Shown here: positions 1-12,230 of the stretch, in pieces | Layout: each line of letters begins with the position of its first letter | Numbering within the stretch: position 1 is the first letter of the stretch | NCBI GenBank assembly: GCA_001724265.1 | Contig: MEDY01000173.1 | Coordinates: 1 to 56,794, forward strand | Reading direction: 5' to 3' | Origin: Rhizaria sp. SCN 62-66 | Lineage: Eukaryota > Rhizaria, unplaced | Length of the DNA stretch: 56,794 bases | Program-made: the position numbers and the translations under genes | Notes under the pieces: model-generated | Told to the model about the DNA's origin: nothing | Database searches by the model: none | Seen by the model: only the letters and a program-made list of their open reading frames with translations

Positions 1-3000
1 GCGGCGGTTGCGGGGCGCGCGGCGCTGTTGGCCGCGGCGCCGCTCGCGGCGGGGGCGGCGGCGGAGGCCGGGGCGGGCGCGGGCCGCGCGGCGGCCTCGG
101 CGGCGGCGGCGGCGGCGGAGGCGCGCGCGAGTGCGGTCGCGACGGCAGCGGGCAGCAGCACGTGCGACACAGGGGCCGCTGGCGCAACAGCGGCTACGCC
201 AGCGCCAGCGCCAGCGCCAGTGCCAGCGCCAGTACCGGTCGCTGAGGATAGAACAAGTGGAGGGACAGAGGCGGGGGCTGAGGCGGACGCAACTGTGAGC
301 GCGGGACCGGCAGTCGCAGTTTTGCGCTGCTGGCCCTGGGCCTGTGCCTGGACCTGCGAGTGCAGGTGGAGCTGTGGCACTGGCTGAACTTGGGTCGGAA
401 CCTGTGCCTGTGTCTGGGTCTCAACTTGAGTCTGCAACAGAAGCTGCGATCGCGTCTTCGCAGCCGCACTGGACGCCTGGCCACTGCCCGAAGCGACCGT
501 GAGCAGCGGAGTGACCGTGAGCAGCTCGGCGCCGACACGCCAGGCCACCACGCTCAGCCCCGGCGCCGCGGGCACCAGCAGCGCCCGCGCCGCCCCCGCC
601 GCCCCCACCGAAGAAGCAGCGGCGGCAGCAGCGGCAGGCAGGCCCGAGAGCGCGGCGAAGGTGCGGGGCGCGGCCGCCGCCAGCGAACCGCCGGCGGCAC
701 TTGCTCCCCTGCTGCTGCTGCTGTTGCCGCAACTGACTGCAGCGGTCGCGGAGCGCTGTGATGCCGCAGTAGCTGCAGTGGCAGTGGCAGTGGCGGTGGG
801 GGGCGGCGGTGGCAGGAGCGCGATGCGCGCAACGGAGAGGGGCGTGCGGGCCGCGTGCAGCGTCAACGCGTGGACGCGAGTATTGCCGCCGCCGCCGCTG
901 TGCAGCCCGCTGTGCAGCCCGCTGCCTCTGTCGCTGCGGTCGCTCGCGGGAGGGAAGGCGAGCGCGAGCAGTGCGACGTGCATGATGTCCGGCAGCGGGC
1001 ACCGCAGCAGCCGCAGCGCCGCCGACAGCGACAACGGCTGCGGCGGAGCTTGCGTCTGGTGCGACTGCGCGAAGGGGCGCGCCGAGGGCGCCAATGCAGT
1101 GCTGCTGCCGCCGCTGCCGCCGCTGATGTTCACACCGTTGGCCGGCAGCGCCGATGCCAGAGCGAAGGCGAGCGCGGCGGCGACAAGGGGCAGCGCCGCG
1201 GTGGCCTGGCCCGCGGCGGGCGCGGCGGCCGCGGCGGCGGAGGCGGCAGACGCTGCGGCGGCCGCGGCCGCGGCCGAGGCCGAGGCAGACGCTGCGGCGG
1301 CCGCGGCGGCGGCGGCGCGCGACTGCAGCAGCGACGACTGCGCGCGCGGCCGCTGGCCGGCACCCACAGCAGCGCTGCTGTTGTTGTTGTTAGCAGCAGC
1401 AGCAGCAGCAGCAGCAGCGCTAGCAGCAACGGCGGCGGCTGTGGCGGCGGCGACGACACCCGGCGCGGGCGCGGCGCCGGGCCCCGCAGCGGCAGAGCCC
1501 GAGCCGGGCGCGGGTGCTGCGGAGGCCGCAGAAGTGGCCGTGAGCGAGACCGAGACCGAGGCCGCGGCGGCGGCGGCGGCCACGGCGGCCGCGGCGGTGG
1601 AGGGCTCCAGCGCCAGCACGGGCGCCGCGGCCGCGGCGGCGGCCAGCGCGGCGGCCCTCATCGCCCGCGACTGCTGCTGATGCTGCTGCTGTTGCTGCTG
1701 CTGCGGCACGCACACAGACATAGTGTTGGTTGACGCAGCCGCGGGTGACGAAGCGGGCGCAGGGGCAAAAGCAGCGGCAAATGCCGGAGCGGAGGGCGTT
1801 TGAGTGGTGGCAGCGACGCCCGCAGCGGCGACACCCGTGGCCGCGAGCGCGCACAGCAGCCGCAGACACTCGCCCACCACCGGCGACGGCTCCGCACTGT
1901 AGCCGCTGCAGCCCCCGCTGTAGCCGCCGTAGCCGCTGCGGTCAGTTTGGGCACCGGCAGAGGTGCTGCGGACAGTGTTGTTGGCCGCGGCGGAGAGGAC
2001 GCGCACCGCGGCGGCCGCGGCCTCGGCAGTGCTTGTGAACGCCGCGCTGCCGCCGCCGCCGCCGCCGCCGCCGCTCGCGCCTGCATGGGTAATGCTCACG
2101 GTCTCCGCAGCGACAGGGCTCGAGCCAGCATCGGCGGCGTTATTCGCGGGAGCGACGGCGACGGCGGCGGCGGCAGCGGCGAGGTACGCCACGCCCGCAG
2201 CGGCGGCCCACGCGGGCGAGACCAGTGGCGGCAGCAGCGCGGCGGCGGCTCCGCGACGGCCGCGGCGGCCTGAGGAAGCGGCGCGGCTCGAGCCAGCAGC
2301 ACTGGGGTTGAGAGCGGGTGGCTGTAGCATGCCGACAGCCCTGGCCGCGCAGTCGCCGCCGCCGTCGCCGCAGTCGTCGTCATCGTCGTCGACGTCATCG
2401 CTGGCCGAGGCGGCGGCGGCGGCTGCGGCGGCGGCGACGGCGCCCAGGCCCGCGGCGATGGCGGCGGTGCGCGCGCGCGGCCCCGCGGCGAGGTTGACGA
2501 CGGCCGCGGTCGCGTCGGCCGCGTTGCGGGCCACGCGCGCGCGCTCGCTTTCCTGCTGCTGCAGCAGCTGCTGCTGCTGCTCGTGCTGGAGCCGCAGCTG
2601 CAGCTGCTGCTGCTGCTGCCGCGACAGCGGGCGCGCGCGCCGCAGGGCAGCGGCGCCGCTCGCGGGCGCAGCGGCTGCGGCTGCGGCAGCGGTGTCGGAA
2701 GCCGCAGTCGGCGTCGCAGTAGCGCCCTGCTGAGGCGTGTCACCGCCGACGGCGGAGTGTGGCTGCTGTTGCTGCTGCTGCTGCGCCTCGGTCACGCCGG
2801 ACCCGGAGGTTGAGTTGGCAGACGAGGCGGCGGCCGCGGCGGCTGCGGCAGTAGCGGCCGCGAATGCCTTGAGCGCTACAGTCGGCGCAACCTTGACCGT
2901 AAGCAACCGCTGCGGCTGCTGCTGCTGGGAAGCATTCGCAGTCTCAGCCTCAGCCTCAGCCTCGGCGTCGACGTCAGTGTCGGCTCCAGCGCTAGCGTCG

Positions 3001-5223
3001 GCCTCTGAGTCGGAGCCTGAGCCGGCGGAGGGATCCGCGGCCCAGAGCGCGGCCGCGCCGGCGCTGTCGCACGCGCGGGCAGGCGCCGCAGCAAGCGCAA
3101 CGGCGGCGCGCGCGCCCGCGGGGCCCGCAGTCGCGGCGGCCGCGGCAGCGCCCGCGGCGCCCAGCTCAGCCCCGAGGCCTGGGCTCGTATGCGCGGCAGC
3201 GGCGGCGGCAGCAGCGGCAGCAGCAGCGGTGGCAGCGGCGGCGGCAGAGGCGGCATGAGCGGCAGCGGCCGCGGGTGCAGCTCCAGGGGCGGGGGCAGCG
3301 GCGGCAGCGGGGGCCTGGGCTGCGCCACACGCCACCAGCGCAGCCAACGCGGTGGTGGCGGAAACGACTGCGGTGCCTCCGTGGCCGTGGCCGTGGCCGT
3401 GGCTGTGAGCGGTGGCAGTGGCAGCGGCGCTGGCATTATTACCGTTGCCGTTGCCGTTACCGACAGCCGCGTCGGCCGCGGCGTCGGACAATGACGTCGC
3501 AGCAGAGCTCGCGCCAGAGCCTGTCCCGCCGACAGGGCCAGCGCCAGCGCCAGCGCCAGGACTCGCCCCAGTAGCGGTAGCGGCAGCAGCGGCGGCGGTG
3601 GCGGCGGCGCGTTGGGCGCGTGAACCCTGCTGGGAGTAGCCGCCGTGGCCACCGTAGCTGCCGCCGCCGTGGCCGTGTCCGGGCCCGTGGCCGGCGCCGG
3701 CCGGGGCAGCGGCGGGCGGCGCTGCGGCGGCCGCGGCGGCTGCGGCTGCGCGCGCGGCGTCGCCCGCAGCGCGCGCGTGCGTGTGCACGAGAGTTGATAG
3801 CGCCAGCGCCAGCGCGTCCTCGGCCGCGGCGGCCACGGCGGCGGCGGCGGCGGACTCGCGGCGCGACAGCAGCGTCGCCGCGGCGGCCGCGTCCACGCTC
3901 AGCACGGCCAGCGGGCCCTCCTGCGCCGCGCTGCTGGCGCTGCTTGCACCGAAGCACACTGTGGGCACTGCGACGCACAGGGCGGTGCCGGCCAGCGCGG
4001 CACTCGCGCCCGCGGTGAAGCGCAGCGACTGCGAGCGCGAGTGCGAGTGAGTCGATGAAGACGAAGACAAGCCTGAAGCCGAGTTATAGAGCTCCACGGC
4101 GGTCGGCCACCCCGCAACGACAGGTGCAGCCGCAGCAATTGCGCCGACGTCGCTACTGCCCTTGCGGCGCGCGCTGTTGTAGCCCTCGCCCGCGTTGCCA
4201 GCAGCGCTGCTGTTGCTGCTGGCAGCGCCCGCGCTCTTGCTACCGCCAGCGGTGCTACTGCCATTGGCGGTGATGCTCCACTGGGCCGCCGCTGCGGGCG
4301 TCGGCAGTGCCGCGCTGCTGCCGCCGCCGACGCCAGCGCTGCTGTCCGCGCTAGCCGCGGGTGGCGACGCGCGCGCGAGCACGATCACGGCGGGCGGCGC
4401 TGCAGCAGCTGCGGCGGCGACTGGGTCTGCGGGGGGCAGCGCGACGCCGTAGAAGGTGACCTCGGCCGCGGACACGGCCACCAGGACCCAGAGGGCGCAC
4501 GCCGCCTCCGCCTCGGCCTCCGCCTCGGCCTCTGCCTCGGCGTCCGCGGCGACGCCGGCGCTGAGGTCGGCGGACAGACTCATCGCGAGGGCGCTGGTGG
4601 CGCCGAGACTAATAAGCGCGGGCGCGCGCTGCGGCAGCGGCAGTGGCAGCGGCACGGCGATCAGCTGCCGAATCGCCAGCGAGTCATGATCATTCTCTGT
4701 CTTGCTCTCGCACGCTGCCACGTCGCTGTCGCCGCGGCTAACAGAAGGCAGCAGCAGCGCGCGGGGCGGGGCGCAGGCGGCCAACAGGCGCGCACGCTTC
4801 ACCGGGCCCTGGCTCTGGCCCTGGCTCTGGCTCGGCCCAGCCTCCGCACCACCGGTGCCGCTGCCACTATGGGGCAAGGCGGGGGGCGCGGCAAAGAGCA
4901 GCAGCGCGCCCGACGCAGTGCCCACCGCGGCCACCGCCGGGGAGCCTGTGGAGCGCCAGTGAGAGCCAGAGCCAGAGTCGGAGCCGAAGCTGGGGGGCGC
5001 GAGCGCGGCGACGGCTGTGGCGCGGCCGTACACGCCGGTGCCCCACTGGCCGTCACTCTCATCGTCACGGACACTGCTCGCGCCGGTGTTGCTGCTGTTG
5101 TTGTTGTTTTCGTCGTTGTGCTGAGCGGCAGCGTCGACGTCGACGGACGGCGCAAAGGGGAACGAAGCCAGCCAGCCGCCCGCCCCCCCGAAGCGACTGC
5201 CACTGCCGCTGCCGCTGCCGCCG

Positions 5224-5257
<34 letters not shown>

Positions 5258-7031
5258 GCGCGCGGAAAGAGAGCCAGAGCGCGCGCGCGGCGGGCCCCGC
5301 GGCGGCGAGGTGGCGCGACACGGCCGTGGGCGCCGAGGCCAGCGAGGGCAGGCTCGCCGCCGCCTCCAGCGCGGCGCGATGACGGACCAGCGCGCCGCCG
5401 CCGGTAACAGGCAGGGCAGCGGCAAGGGCGGGGAACAGGGCGGCCGTAACGGCGGCGCGCACGCGGCGCTGCAGCCGGTACTGCTGCTGCTGCTGCATAC
5501 TACTGCTGCGCTTGACAACAGAGCTGCTAGCGCTTTGACATGGCGCTGAAACAGCGCGCAGCAGCGCGGCAAACAAAGCGCCGGGACCAGAAGCGCTGGC
5601 AGTCGTCCGGGCCGCAGTCTGACGCAAGCTCTTACCGTTGCTGCGATCGATATTGCCCCTGCAGAGCGGTTGCGAGAGCTGGGGCGCCTCGCCGGGCGCG
5701 GGCACCGAAGACACCAGCGCAGGCGCGCGCACCAGCGACGCAGCAGCCGCAGCGGCGCCAGCAGCAAAGCCGGCAGCACCGCTCGCAGCGGCCGCGTCAG
5801 AGTGCGCGGGCGCGGACGCGGCGGGCTCGGCGGGCGCGGTCGCGGGCCTGCCCCCGCGCCACTGCGCGCGCGGCGCGTGCGCGAAGGGCAGCGGCTGCGG
5901 CAGCACCGCGGGCGCGCGCGCGGCCGAGCGCAGCTGCAGCTGCTGCTGCTTGGGCGTCGCAGCCGCGGCGGCGCTCGCGCGCGCGCGCCGGGCCGCGGCC
6001 GCGGCGGCAGCGGCGTTGGCGGCGGCCTCGCGATCGAGCGTGTCTTGAAACCCCACCGCTGCCTCCTCGAGATAACCGAACTGGTCAAAGCCAGCAGTGC
6101 CAGCGCTCGTGCTCGCGTCCGAGCTCGAGTCGTGTTTGTCGCCAGCGCCAGCGCCAACGCTGGAGCCAGGACGATGCTGCTTCTGAAGTTGCTTCTGTTG
6201 CTGTTGCTGCTGCTGCTGCTGTTGCTGGAGAGTCGGTGAGAGCTGCTGCGTCGCCCCCATCGCCGTCGCCGTCGCCGCGGTCGCGGGCGTGGTCGCGGAC
6301 TGCTGCGCCATCGCGCGCCGGCGTCGGAGGGCGAGCCACGCGCGGTCGACGACGGTGCGCACCGCGGCGGCGACGGCGTCGTAGGGGGCGGGCAGCGGCA
6401 CCGCGCGCGCTGAGAGCGTGTTGGCGCTGCGGCGCAGCCGGCGCAGCGCGGCGTCGCCGTCAGCATCGCCGTCGCCGTCGCCGTCGCCGTCGCTGCCGTC
6501 GCTGTCGCTGTCAGGGCTGTTGGCAGAGCTGGCAAAGCTGGCGGAGGCCGTTGCGGCCGTTGCTGCCGCTGTTTCGGGGGATTGAACAAGGTAGTGGGAG
6601 AGCGCGACGGGGCCGAACAATGCGCCAACGTGCGCGGGCGTGTCGCGGAAGCCGCCGGGCCCCACGGGAGCAGAGGCCGACGCCAAAGAAAGCGCGTTGA
6701 GCGCCGCGAGCCCAGTCAAGCCGGCGGGCGCGGGCAGAGCGGCAGCGGCAGCGGCGGCCGCCGCGGCGGGCGTGTAAAACAGCGGGGCGGGCTCGCTGGT
6801 GACTAACGCAAACGCTGGCGTGTATGTAGAAGCGAGCGCAGGGGCAAAATCAGTGGCAGGGCATGTGGAGAGCGAAAGCGAGTCCAGGCGCGACTGCGAC
6901 TGCGCGTGTGCGAGAGAGTGGCTCAGGGAAGCGGTGGTGCGGTCCAGCGAGGCCACCAGCGCGTCAAGATCGCCGAGCCCACCGTCAGCAGACAAGCTGA
7001 GCGCGGAGCCACGCGTGGCAAAGCTCGACAT
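1..7031 (-). CDS. Very large low-complexity protein, 3' end outside window (partial)
   Basis: Read from the ATG at 7031 on the minus strand, one frame stays open to the left edge: at least 2343 codons without a stop. The repeat tracts all read as hydrophilic runs in this frame, for example CAG as Gln near 6190-6235, 2550-2630 and 1680-1705, and AGC as Ser near 5227-5253, so this frame is preferred over the long open frames on the other strand. The first 100 residues are Ser/Ala/Leu-rich; later parts are Ala-, Gln-, Ser-, Gly- and His-Gly-rich with short acidic patches. A few hydrophobic beta-like segments occur (near 4440-4500 and 5020-5040), but I recognise no domain and propose no function. 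It could contain unrecognised introns. The start is the first ATG after the AT-rich spacer; the frame also stays open for some codons upstream, so an earlier start is possible. Confidence 0.6.
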
Positions 7032-7742
7032 TGAGCGCGGTAAAGCAGGGTTACAAGGGGCCACTGCTAGAGCGAAGGAGAGCAAAGGACGAGGACAAGA
7101 AAAGTAACCGGCTGCAGCAAGGAGGGAAAGGGGAATGTGAGCAGTGGTTTCGCAAAATCCAGCTCTAAAAAATAAACATAATATAGTATATAGTTATAAA
7201 ACTCATGATCTACTGGCAAGCACTGCTATACCGGATGCTACATCGCGCTACACCTTCCTGAAAGGAGGGCCCAAGTAACTGTTGGCTCCAACCTCGACCC
7301 CCTACTCCCCGCCACCAGTCCTTGTCACTGCGTCCAGCAAGAAATCACTAAGACGATGGATATGCGAGCCATAACAAACCTTTGTTGAGTTAACAGACGA
7401 AAATATAAATTAAATGACTTATACATACTTAAATAAAATAAATTTCAAGTTATAAGTTTCCAATTAGCAACGTTATATCGAACTTTATAATTTGTAGATC
7501 GTGTTCCAAAAGTTGATGCGAGCGTGTAAACAAGGTAATTCAACGTCGAGATTGTGAAGATAAAAATATTGTGTACTGTATCGTACTACTCTCTTTCTAA
7601 AACCTTGAAAAAGTGCGTTTCCATAGCTATATACTTCTTAATTTACTACATAACTTGCTCTTCTTAAACACTCGAAGCAGACGCGTGTGTCACTGTGCCT
7701 CGTGCCTCTCGTGAGCGGCAGTGTCGCGCACAGGCGGCCTCG
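7032..7742. other. AT-rich spacer between two minus-strand genes
   Basis: About 710 bases between the stop of the CDK10/11-like kinase gene and the start of the left-edge gene. Bases 7160-7680 are strongly AT-rich with no plausible coding frame. It should hold the 3' end of the kinase transcript and the promoter of the left-edge gene. I see no RNA gene in it. Confidence 0.6.
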
Positions 7743-8581
7743 TCAGACGTTGCTGTCCGGGCCGCCGTCGTGCCTCGCGGGGTCCTCCTTGGGCCGCCAC
7801 AGCGTCTGCATGCCCAGCCCCAGGCCGCTGCCCACGCCGGCGTTCGCGCCGAGACTGCTTGCGACCGAAAACAAAGAGCTGCCGCCTGCGCCTGCGCCGA
7901 TGTTTGCGTTCGCGTGCAGCGCCGTAGCTTCATCACTGGCCTCTGCATCGGCCCCCACGCCCCTAGCGATGCCGTCCCTGCTCATGCCGCCCGCGTCGGC
8001 CTCGGTCTCAGCGCCGGAGCCGGCGCCAGCGCCCGCGCCAGCGCCTACGCTCGCGCCCGTCAGGCCCGCGTTCAGCTGCTGCTCTGCTCCAGGCGCGCTG
8101 CCGCTGCCAGAGGAGCCCTGCCCGTTGCTGCTGCTGCTGCCGCCGCTGATATCGGCGCCAGTACCGGTGAAGTACCGGTGCTGCAGCGCCTGCGCGGCCG
8201 TGATGCGCGTCTCCGGACACAGATCCAGCAGCCGCGCCAGCAGGTCCAGCCCCGCGGGACCCAGCGCGCCGCGCAGCGCTGCGCGCGCACTAGGGTGCAG
8301 CGTGCGTGGCGCAAACGCGGCCGCGGCCGCGGACGCTGCGGCCGTCGCCGCGGCGGTCGGCGTGTCGCCGACAAACGCGGCGCCGTTGTTGTTGCTGTTG
8401 TTGTTGTTGTTGTTGTTGTTATTCACCTGTGCGCCAGGGTTGCTGCCGTTGGCGCACGAGTCGCAGCTAGCGTCGCCGCATTCGCACTCGCTGTCGCAGT
8501 CGCCGTCGTCATCATGCTCGCCGTTGCCGCAACCGCCGTCGCCGTCACCGTCGTCAGAGTCGTCAGAGTCGTCGTCAGCCG

Positions 8582-8613
<32 letters not shown>

Positions 8614-8772
8614 CTGTCGTAGTCCGCCCACGCCGGCGGCCGCCGCAGCGCGCGGGGCGGCAGCCACACCCACGCGCGCGCCGCGGCGCCCGCGTACAGC
8701 AGTGCCAGCGCCTGCGCGCTCTCGCGGACCGCCTCCGCCTCCGCCTCGGCGCTCACTGGCGCGGGCGGCGCC

Positions 8773-8816
<44 letters not shown>

Positions 8817-11489
8817 TTTGGCGGCGGCGCGATGGCGCGCGCTCGCGCTGCTGCTCGCGAGGGCGTCAGCGCTGCTGCTGCCGCTACTGTCGGTGTTTGC
8901 GCCATCGTTCGCAGAGGTGCGTGCAAAGGTGCCGGGCTCGAAGCCGCCGGCCGCCTCAGCTGCCGCAACTTCTGCTGCAGCTGCTGCCGCGGCCGCAGCT
9001 TTGGCCGCCTTAGCACTGCGACGCTGCGTCTGCTGCTGCTGTTGCTGCTGTTGCTGCGGGAGAGAACGATGAGTGACATGCACGTGACGCCGACACACGT
9101 GGCCCTCATGCCCGCTGCATAAACTAGCGCTACTATTATTGTTATTGTCGCTGTTCTCATCCTGGCACGCGTACGTAATGCGCACGCGCACGCCCGCGGC
9201 CGCGGCGGCGGCAGAGCGAGCGTAAGCCCGCGCAATGGCGTCCGCAGCAGACAACGTCAGGCGCGCGGGCGTGAAGCCTGCCGGGGCAAGCGCGCGCGAG
9301 GCGGGCGCGGCGACCGAGGCCCATAGTACGCCGGCGGGGAGCGGCGCGGCGCGGCGGGCAAGGCGCGCGGGGCAGTGCGCGAGCCTAAGCACAGCGGCCA
9401 GCTGCGCCGTGGCCTCGGCCGCACTGGCGTCGTCGGGCGCGTCCAGTGCCGCGGCCGCCTCCGCCAATGCGGGATCGCGGTCCGCGCGCGAGCCGCCGCC
9501 GCGCGCCGCCAGCCAGCCGCGGTGGCCGCGGGCGATCGCCGTGTACAGGTCGCAGCGCCCGCGGCGGCGGCGGCGGTGGCACTGCGCGCAGGCGCACAGG
9601 CGGCCGGGAGTGCGCCACTGAGTCTGGGCCGGACCCTGACCCTGAGTCTGGCTCTGGCCCTGGCTCTGGCTCTGGCTGTGGCGGTGCTTAGCGCTTGAGC
9701 CGAGCAGAGGGCTGGCGGCGCTAACGGCGTTACTGTTGTTGTTGATGTTGCTCTTGCTAGTATTGCTCGCGTGTGTAATAATGGGAGCCGGACGCAGTTG
9801 CGGCCGCAGCAGCGCCCTTCCTGATGCAGACGCTGACGCTGACGCAGGGGCAGAGATCATAGTCTGCTGCTGCTGCTTTCCGTGTTTGCGCCAGCGCTTC
9901 GCCGCTGTTGCTGCCGTGGCTGCCGCAGTAAACCCCAGCTTGCGCTGCGTCTGCAGCGCATGCGGCTGACTGGGGTCAAAGAGCGGCGCGCCGAGGGCCA
10001 TCTCGGCCATGACGCAGCCCGCGGCCCAGAGGTCCACGGCGGGCCCGTAGGCGGCGCAGCCCAGCAGCAGCTCCGGCGCGCGGTACCAGAGCGTGACGAC
10101 GTCGCGCAGCAGCGCGCGCATGGGCAGCCCCACGGCGCGCGCAAGCCCCAGGTCGCAGAGTCGCACGGGGAAGCCGCTCGACGGCGGCGGCGGCACAGCA
10201 AACGGCGGCGGGCGCCCGGCGGCGGCGGCGGCCGCGGCGGCGGCCACGGTGACGCCCGCGGCGGGGGACAGCGCGTAAGTCAGCAGCACGGAGGGTGAGG
10301 ACAGGGCCGTGCCGCCGACCGCAGGCGCCGGCGAAGTCACGTCGTAGTGGCGCATCGGCAGCGACGGTAGCCGCGCCCCAGCGCCAGCGCCTGCGTTTGC
10401 GTCTGCGGTCCTCGCAGTCTGTTGCTGTTGCTGTTGCTGTTGCTGCTCAATCGAAGCAGGAGCGGCAAAGTCAGTTGCAGCGTTGCCGTGGCCATGACCG
10501 TGATTGTGATGGCCGTGCTTGTCGCCGTGTCCGTGCGAGCCGCGCGCAGCGTGCCCGTGGTGCGGCGGCGCGTAGAGCGGCGCGAGCGGCGCGGCGGCCG
10601 CGGCGGAGGCCGAGGCGAGCGGGACGAGCACGTTCGCGGGCTTGAGGTCGCGGTGCACGACGTTGAGCGCGTGCAGGTGCGCCAGCGTCGCCAGGATGCC
10701 GTGCAGCAGCGTGCGCAGCAGCGCGGGGCCCAGGCCGCGCGCGGGTGGCGCGACGGTCTGCACGAGCGAGTGCAAGTCCTGCTCGACGAACTCAAACGCG
10801 AGCACTATCTCGCGCGCGCTGTAGACGACGTCAACGAGCCGCGCCACGCCCGGGTGCTGCAACCGCGAGCCCAGCGCAATCTCGCGCAACGCCGCCACCG
10901 GCAGCGAGTCCGGCAGCGCGTACAACAGGCCCGCCGCGCCCGCGGCAGCGCCGTGGCCGTGGCCGTGACCGTGGCCGTGAGCCTGAGCTTGAGGGACGGG
11001 AGCGCCGAGGCCGAGGCCGGAGGCTGCTGAGGCTGAGCCGGGGAAGTCCGCGCCCGCCGCGCTAGCACCGCCGGGGCCAAGGCCGCCGAGGCCGCCAGCG
11101 CCAGGACCGGGGCCGGGGCCGGGTGCGAACGAGGGCGCGGAGAGCAGCGAACCGTCCGCAACTAGGCTCGCTCCAGCTGCTGATGCGGCTGCTGCTGCTG
11201 CAACGTTGTGTTTGCTGTGACGCGATGCTTTGCCACCGTGCGCGGTAGCCGTGTCAGGGCGCGCGGCGCCGGGCGGGTGGTAGACGCCGGAGAGCGTATC
11301 GATGGGCTCGCCCGCGGCGGCCGCGAGCGCGAGCGCACGGTCGAGCCCCGAGAAGGCCGGCGTCGCGATCTGGTAGCGCTTCACGGCCACGTAGCGCGTC
11401 GTGTGCGTCACCGGGCATAACCAACGCGCCTTTTGCACCACGCCCTGCGCGCCCTCGCCGAGCTTCTCGAGAAACGTGTAGTTCTCCAT
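7743..11489 (-). CDS. CDK-like protein kinase, CDK10/CDK11-like, with very large inserts
   Basis: A 1248-residue CMGC-group serine/threonine kinase. Visible motifs are a glycine loop GEGAQGVV at residues 10-17, catalytic Lys37 in VAVK, the C-helix REI near 203, HRDLKPAN at 279-286, DLG at 446-448 in place of DFG, and TLWYRAPE at 466-473, followed by an AVDLWAAGC-type segment. The final subdomain with the conserved arginine is near 1070-1105. VVTLWYRAPELLLG and the hinge FVEQDLHSL are most like CDK10/CDK11, which act in transcription and splicing; that subgroup call is inference. Low-complexity inserts lie before the C-helix, between HRD and DLG, and, about 580 residues long with acidic and poly-Asn tracts, between subdomains IX and XI. 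The chosen start MENYTFLEKL is where GC-rich coding sequence begins; an in-frame ATG at 11600 would add 37 residues from AT-rich sequence. No cyclin gene is nearby. Confidence 0.87.
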
Positions 11490-12230
11490 CGGTTCGGGGC
11501 GCTTTTGTGGAAGGTGGTTTGCTTTCTGGTTGCATCGAAAATAACGTTGGAAAAAACAGTCGATCATGCGTTGCAAACAATGGGTTTTGAAATATAACAA
11601 GAGTTTACAATAAAATGATAAAACAAATTTACGGATTTAATAGCAGGCTCATGAATAACGGAGACTGCATCTCGTACACTATACTCAAAGTTATCTATCT
11701 CGACACCATTGGTCACCTGGCTGTGGAATGCCCAGGGTGTACTTGTGTTTCTGCCTACGCTTCATGATACTTTTAGTCAACGATATAGAATATCATCATA
11801 TGATACAGTTGAGCTAGTAGTCGATAGCTTAAGTACAACAGTTGCAATCTAAATCTGGTGATATTTGTAGATATGAATTGCCACTTGTAGTACGCTTGCA
11901 ATCTTGTTTGCAGCTTTGTGTTCGAGATGAAGCATTATTGAAAGCAGTTGTGAAGAGAATTGAAGAGAAATAGATATCTAGCAACGCGAATAGCTATGCA
12001 CTTGTTAAAAACACGTTGAGGATCAATCCAATGGAATATGTCACGCTATTAAAGTTGCTTGTACTTCAGCGCAAGAGTGACTGTGTAGCGACTTGAACAG
12101 CTTTAAGTTAAGACCTCCCACGACACGTCAGAGAGTCTTCCTGGTCGCGCTAGAGTGCAGCCGCTTGAGATTACTCGTAATTCGTTCTTGAACCTTTGCA
12201 TTTCAAGTTGATTCTTAAAATTCTTAAACA
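11490..12230. promoter_or_regulatory. Divergent spacer between kinase and secreted-protein genes
   Basis: About 740 bases of AT-rich DNA between two divergent starts, so it must hold the promoters of both genes. I see no open frame of note and no RNA gene. A clear TATA box or other named element cannot be defended from the sequence alone. Confidence 0.5.

Noticed and set aside
499-1680. Ala-rich plus-strand open frame within the left-edge gene
   Set aside because: GC-rich repeats leave several frames open. The minus-strand frame is continuous over 7 kb and reads the triplet repeats as Gln and Ser.
4400-5100. A possible nucleoporin-like beta-propeller in the left-edge protein
   Set aside because: A few hydrophobic strands look propeller-like, but no diagnostic motif can be defended through the low-complexity sequence.
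8758-8818. GGGCGC tandem repeat as an independent repeat element
   Set aside because: It encodes an Ala-Pro repeat within an insert of the CDK10/11-like kinase and is part of that coding sequence.
7695-9122. A 475-codon plus-strand frame opposite the CDK10/11-like kinase
   Set aside because: It is Arg/Val-rich low complexity overlapping the kinase C-terminal lobe, which has clear motifs on the minus strand.
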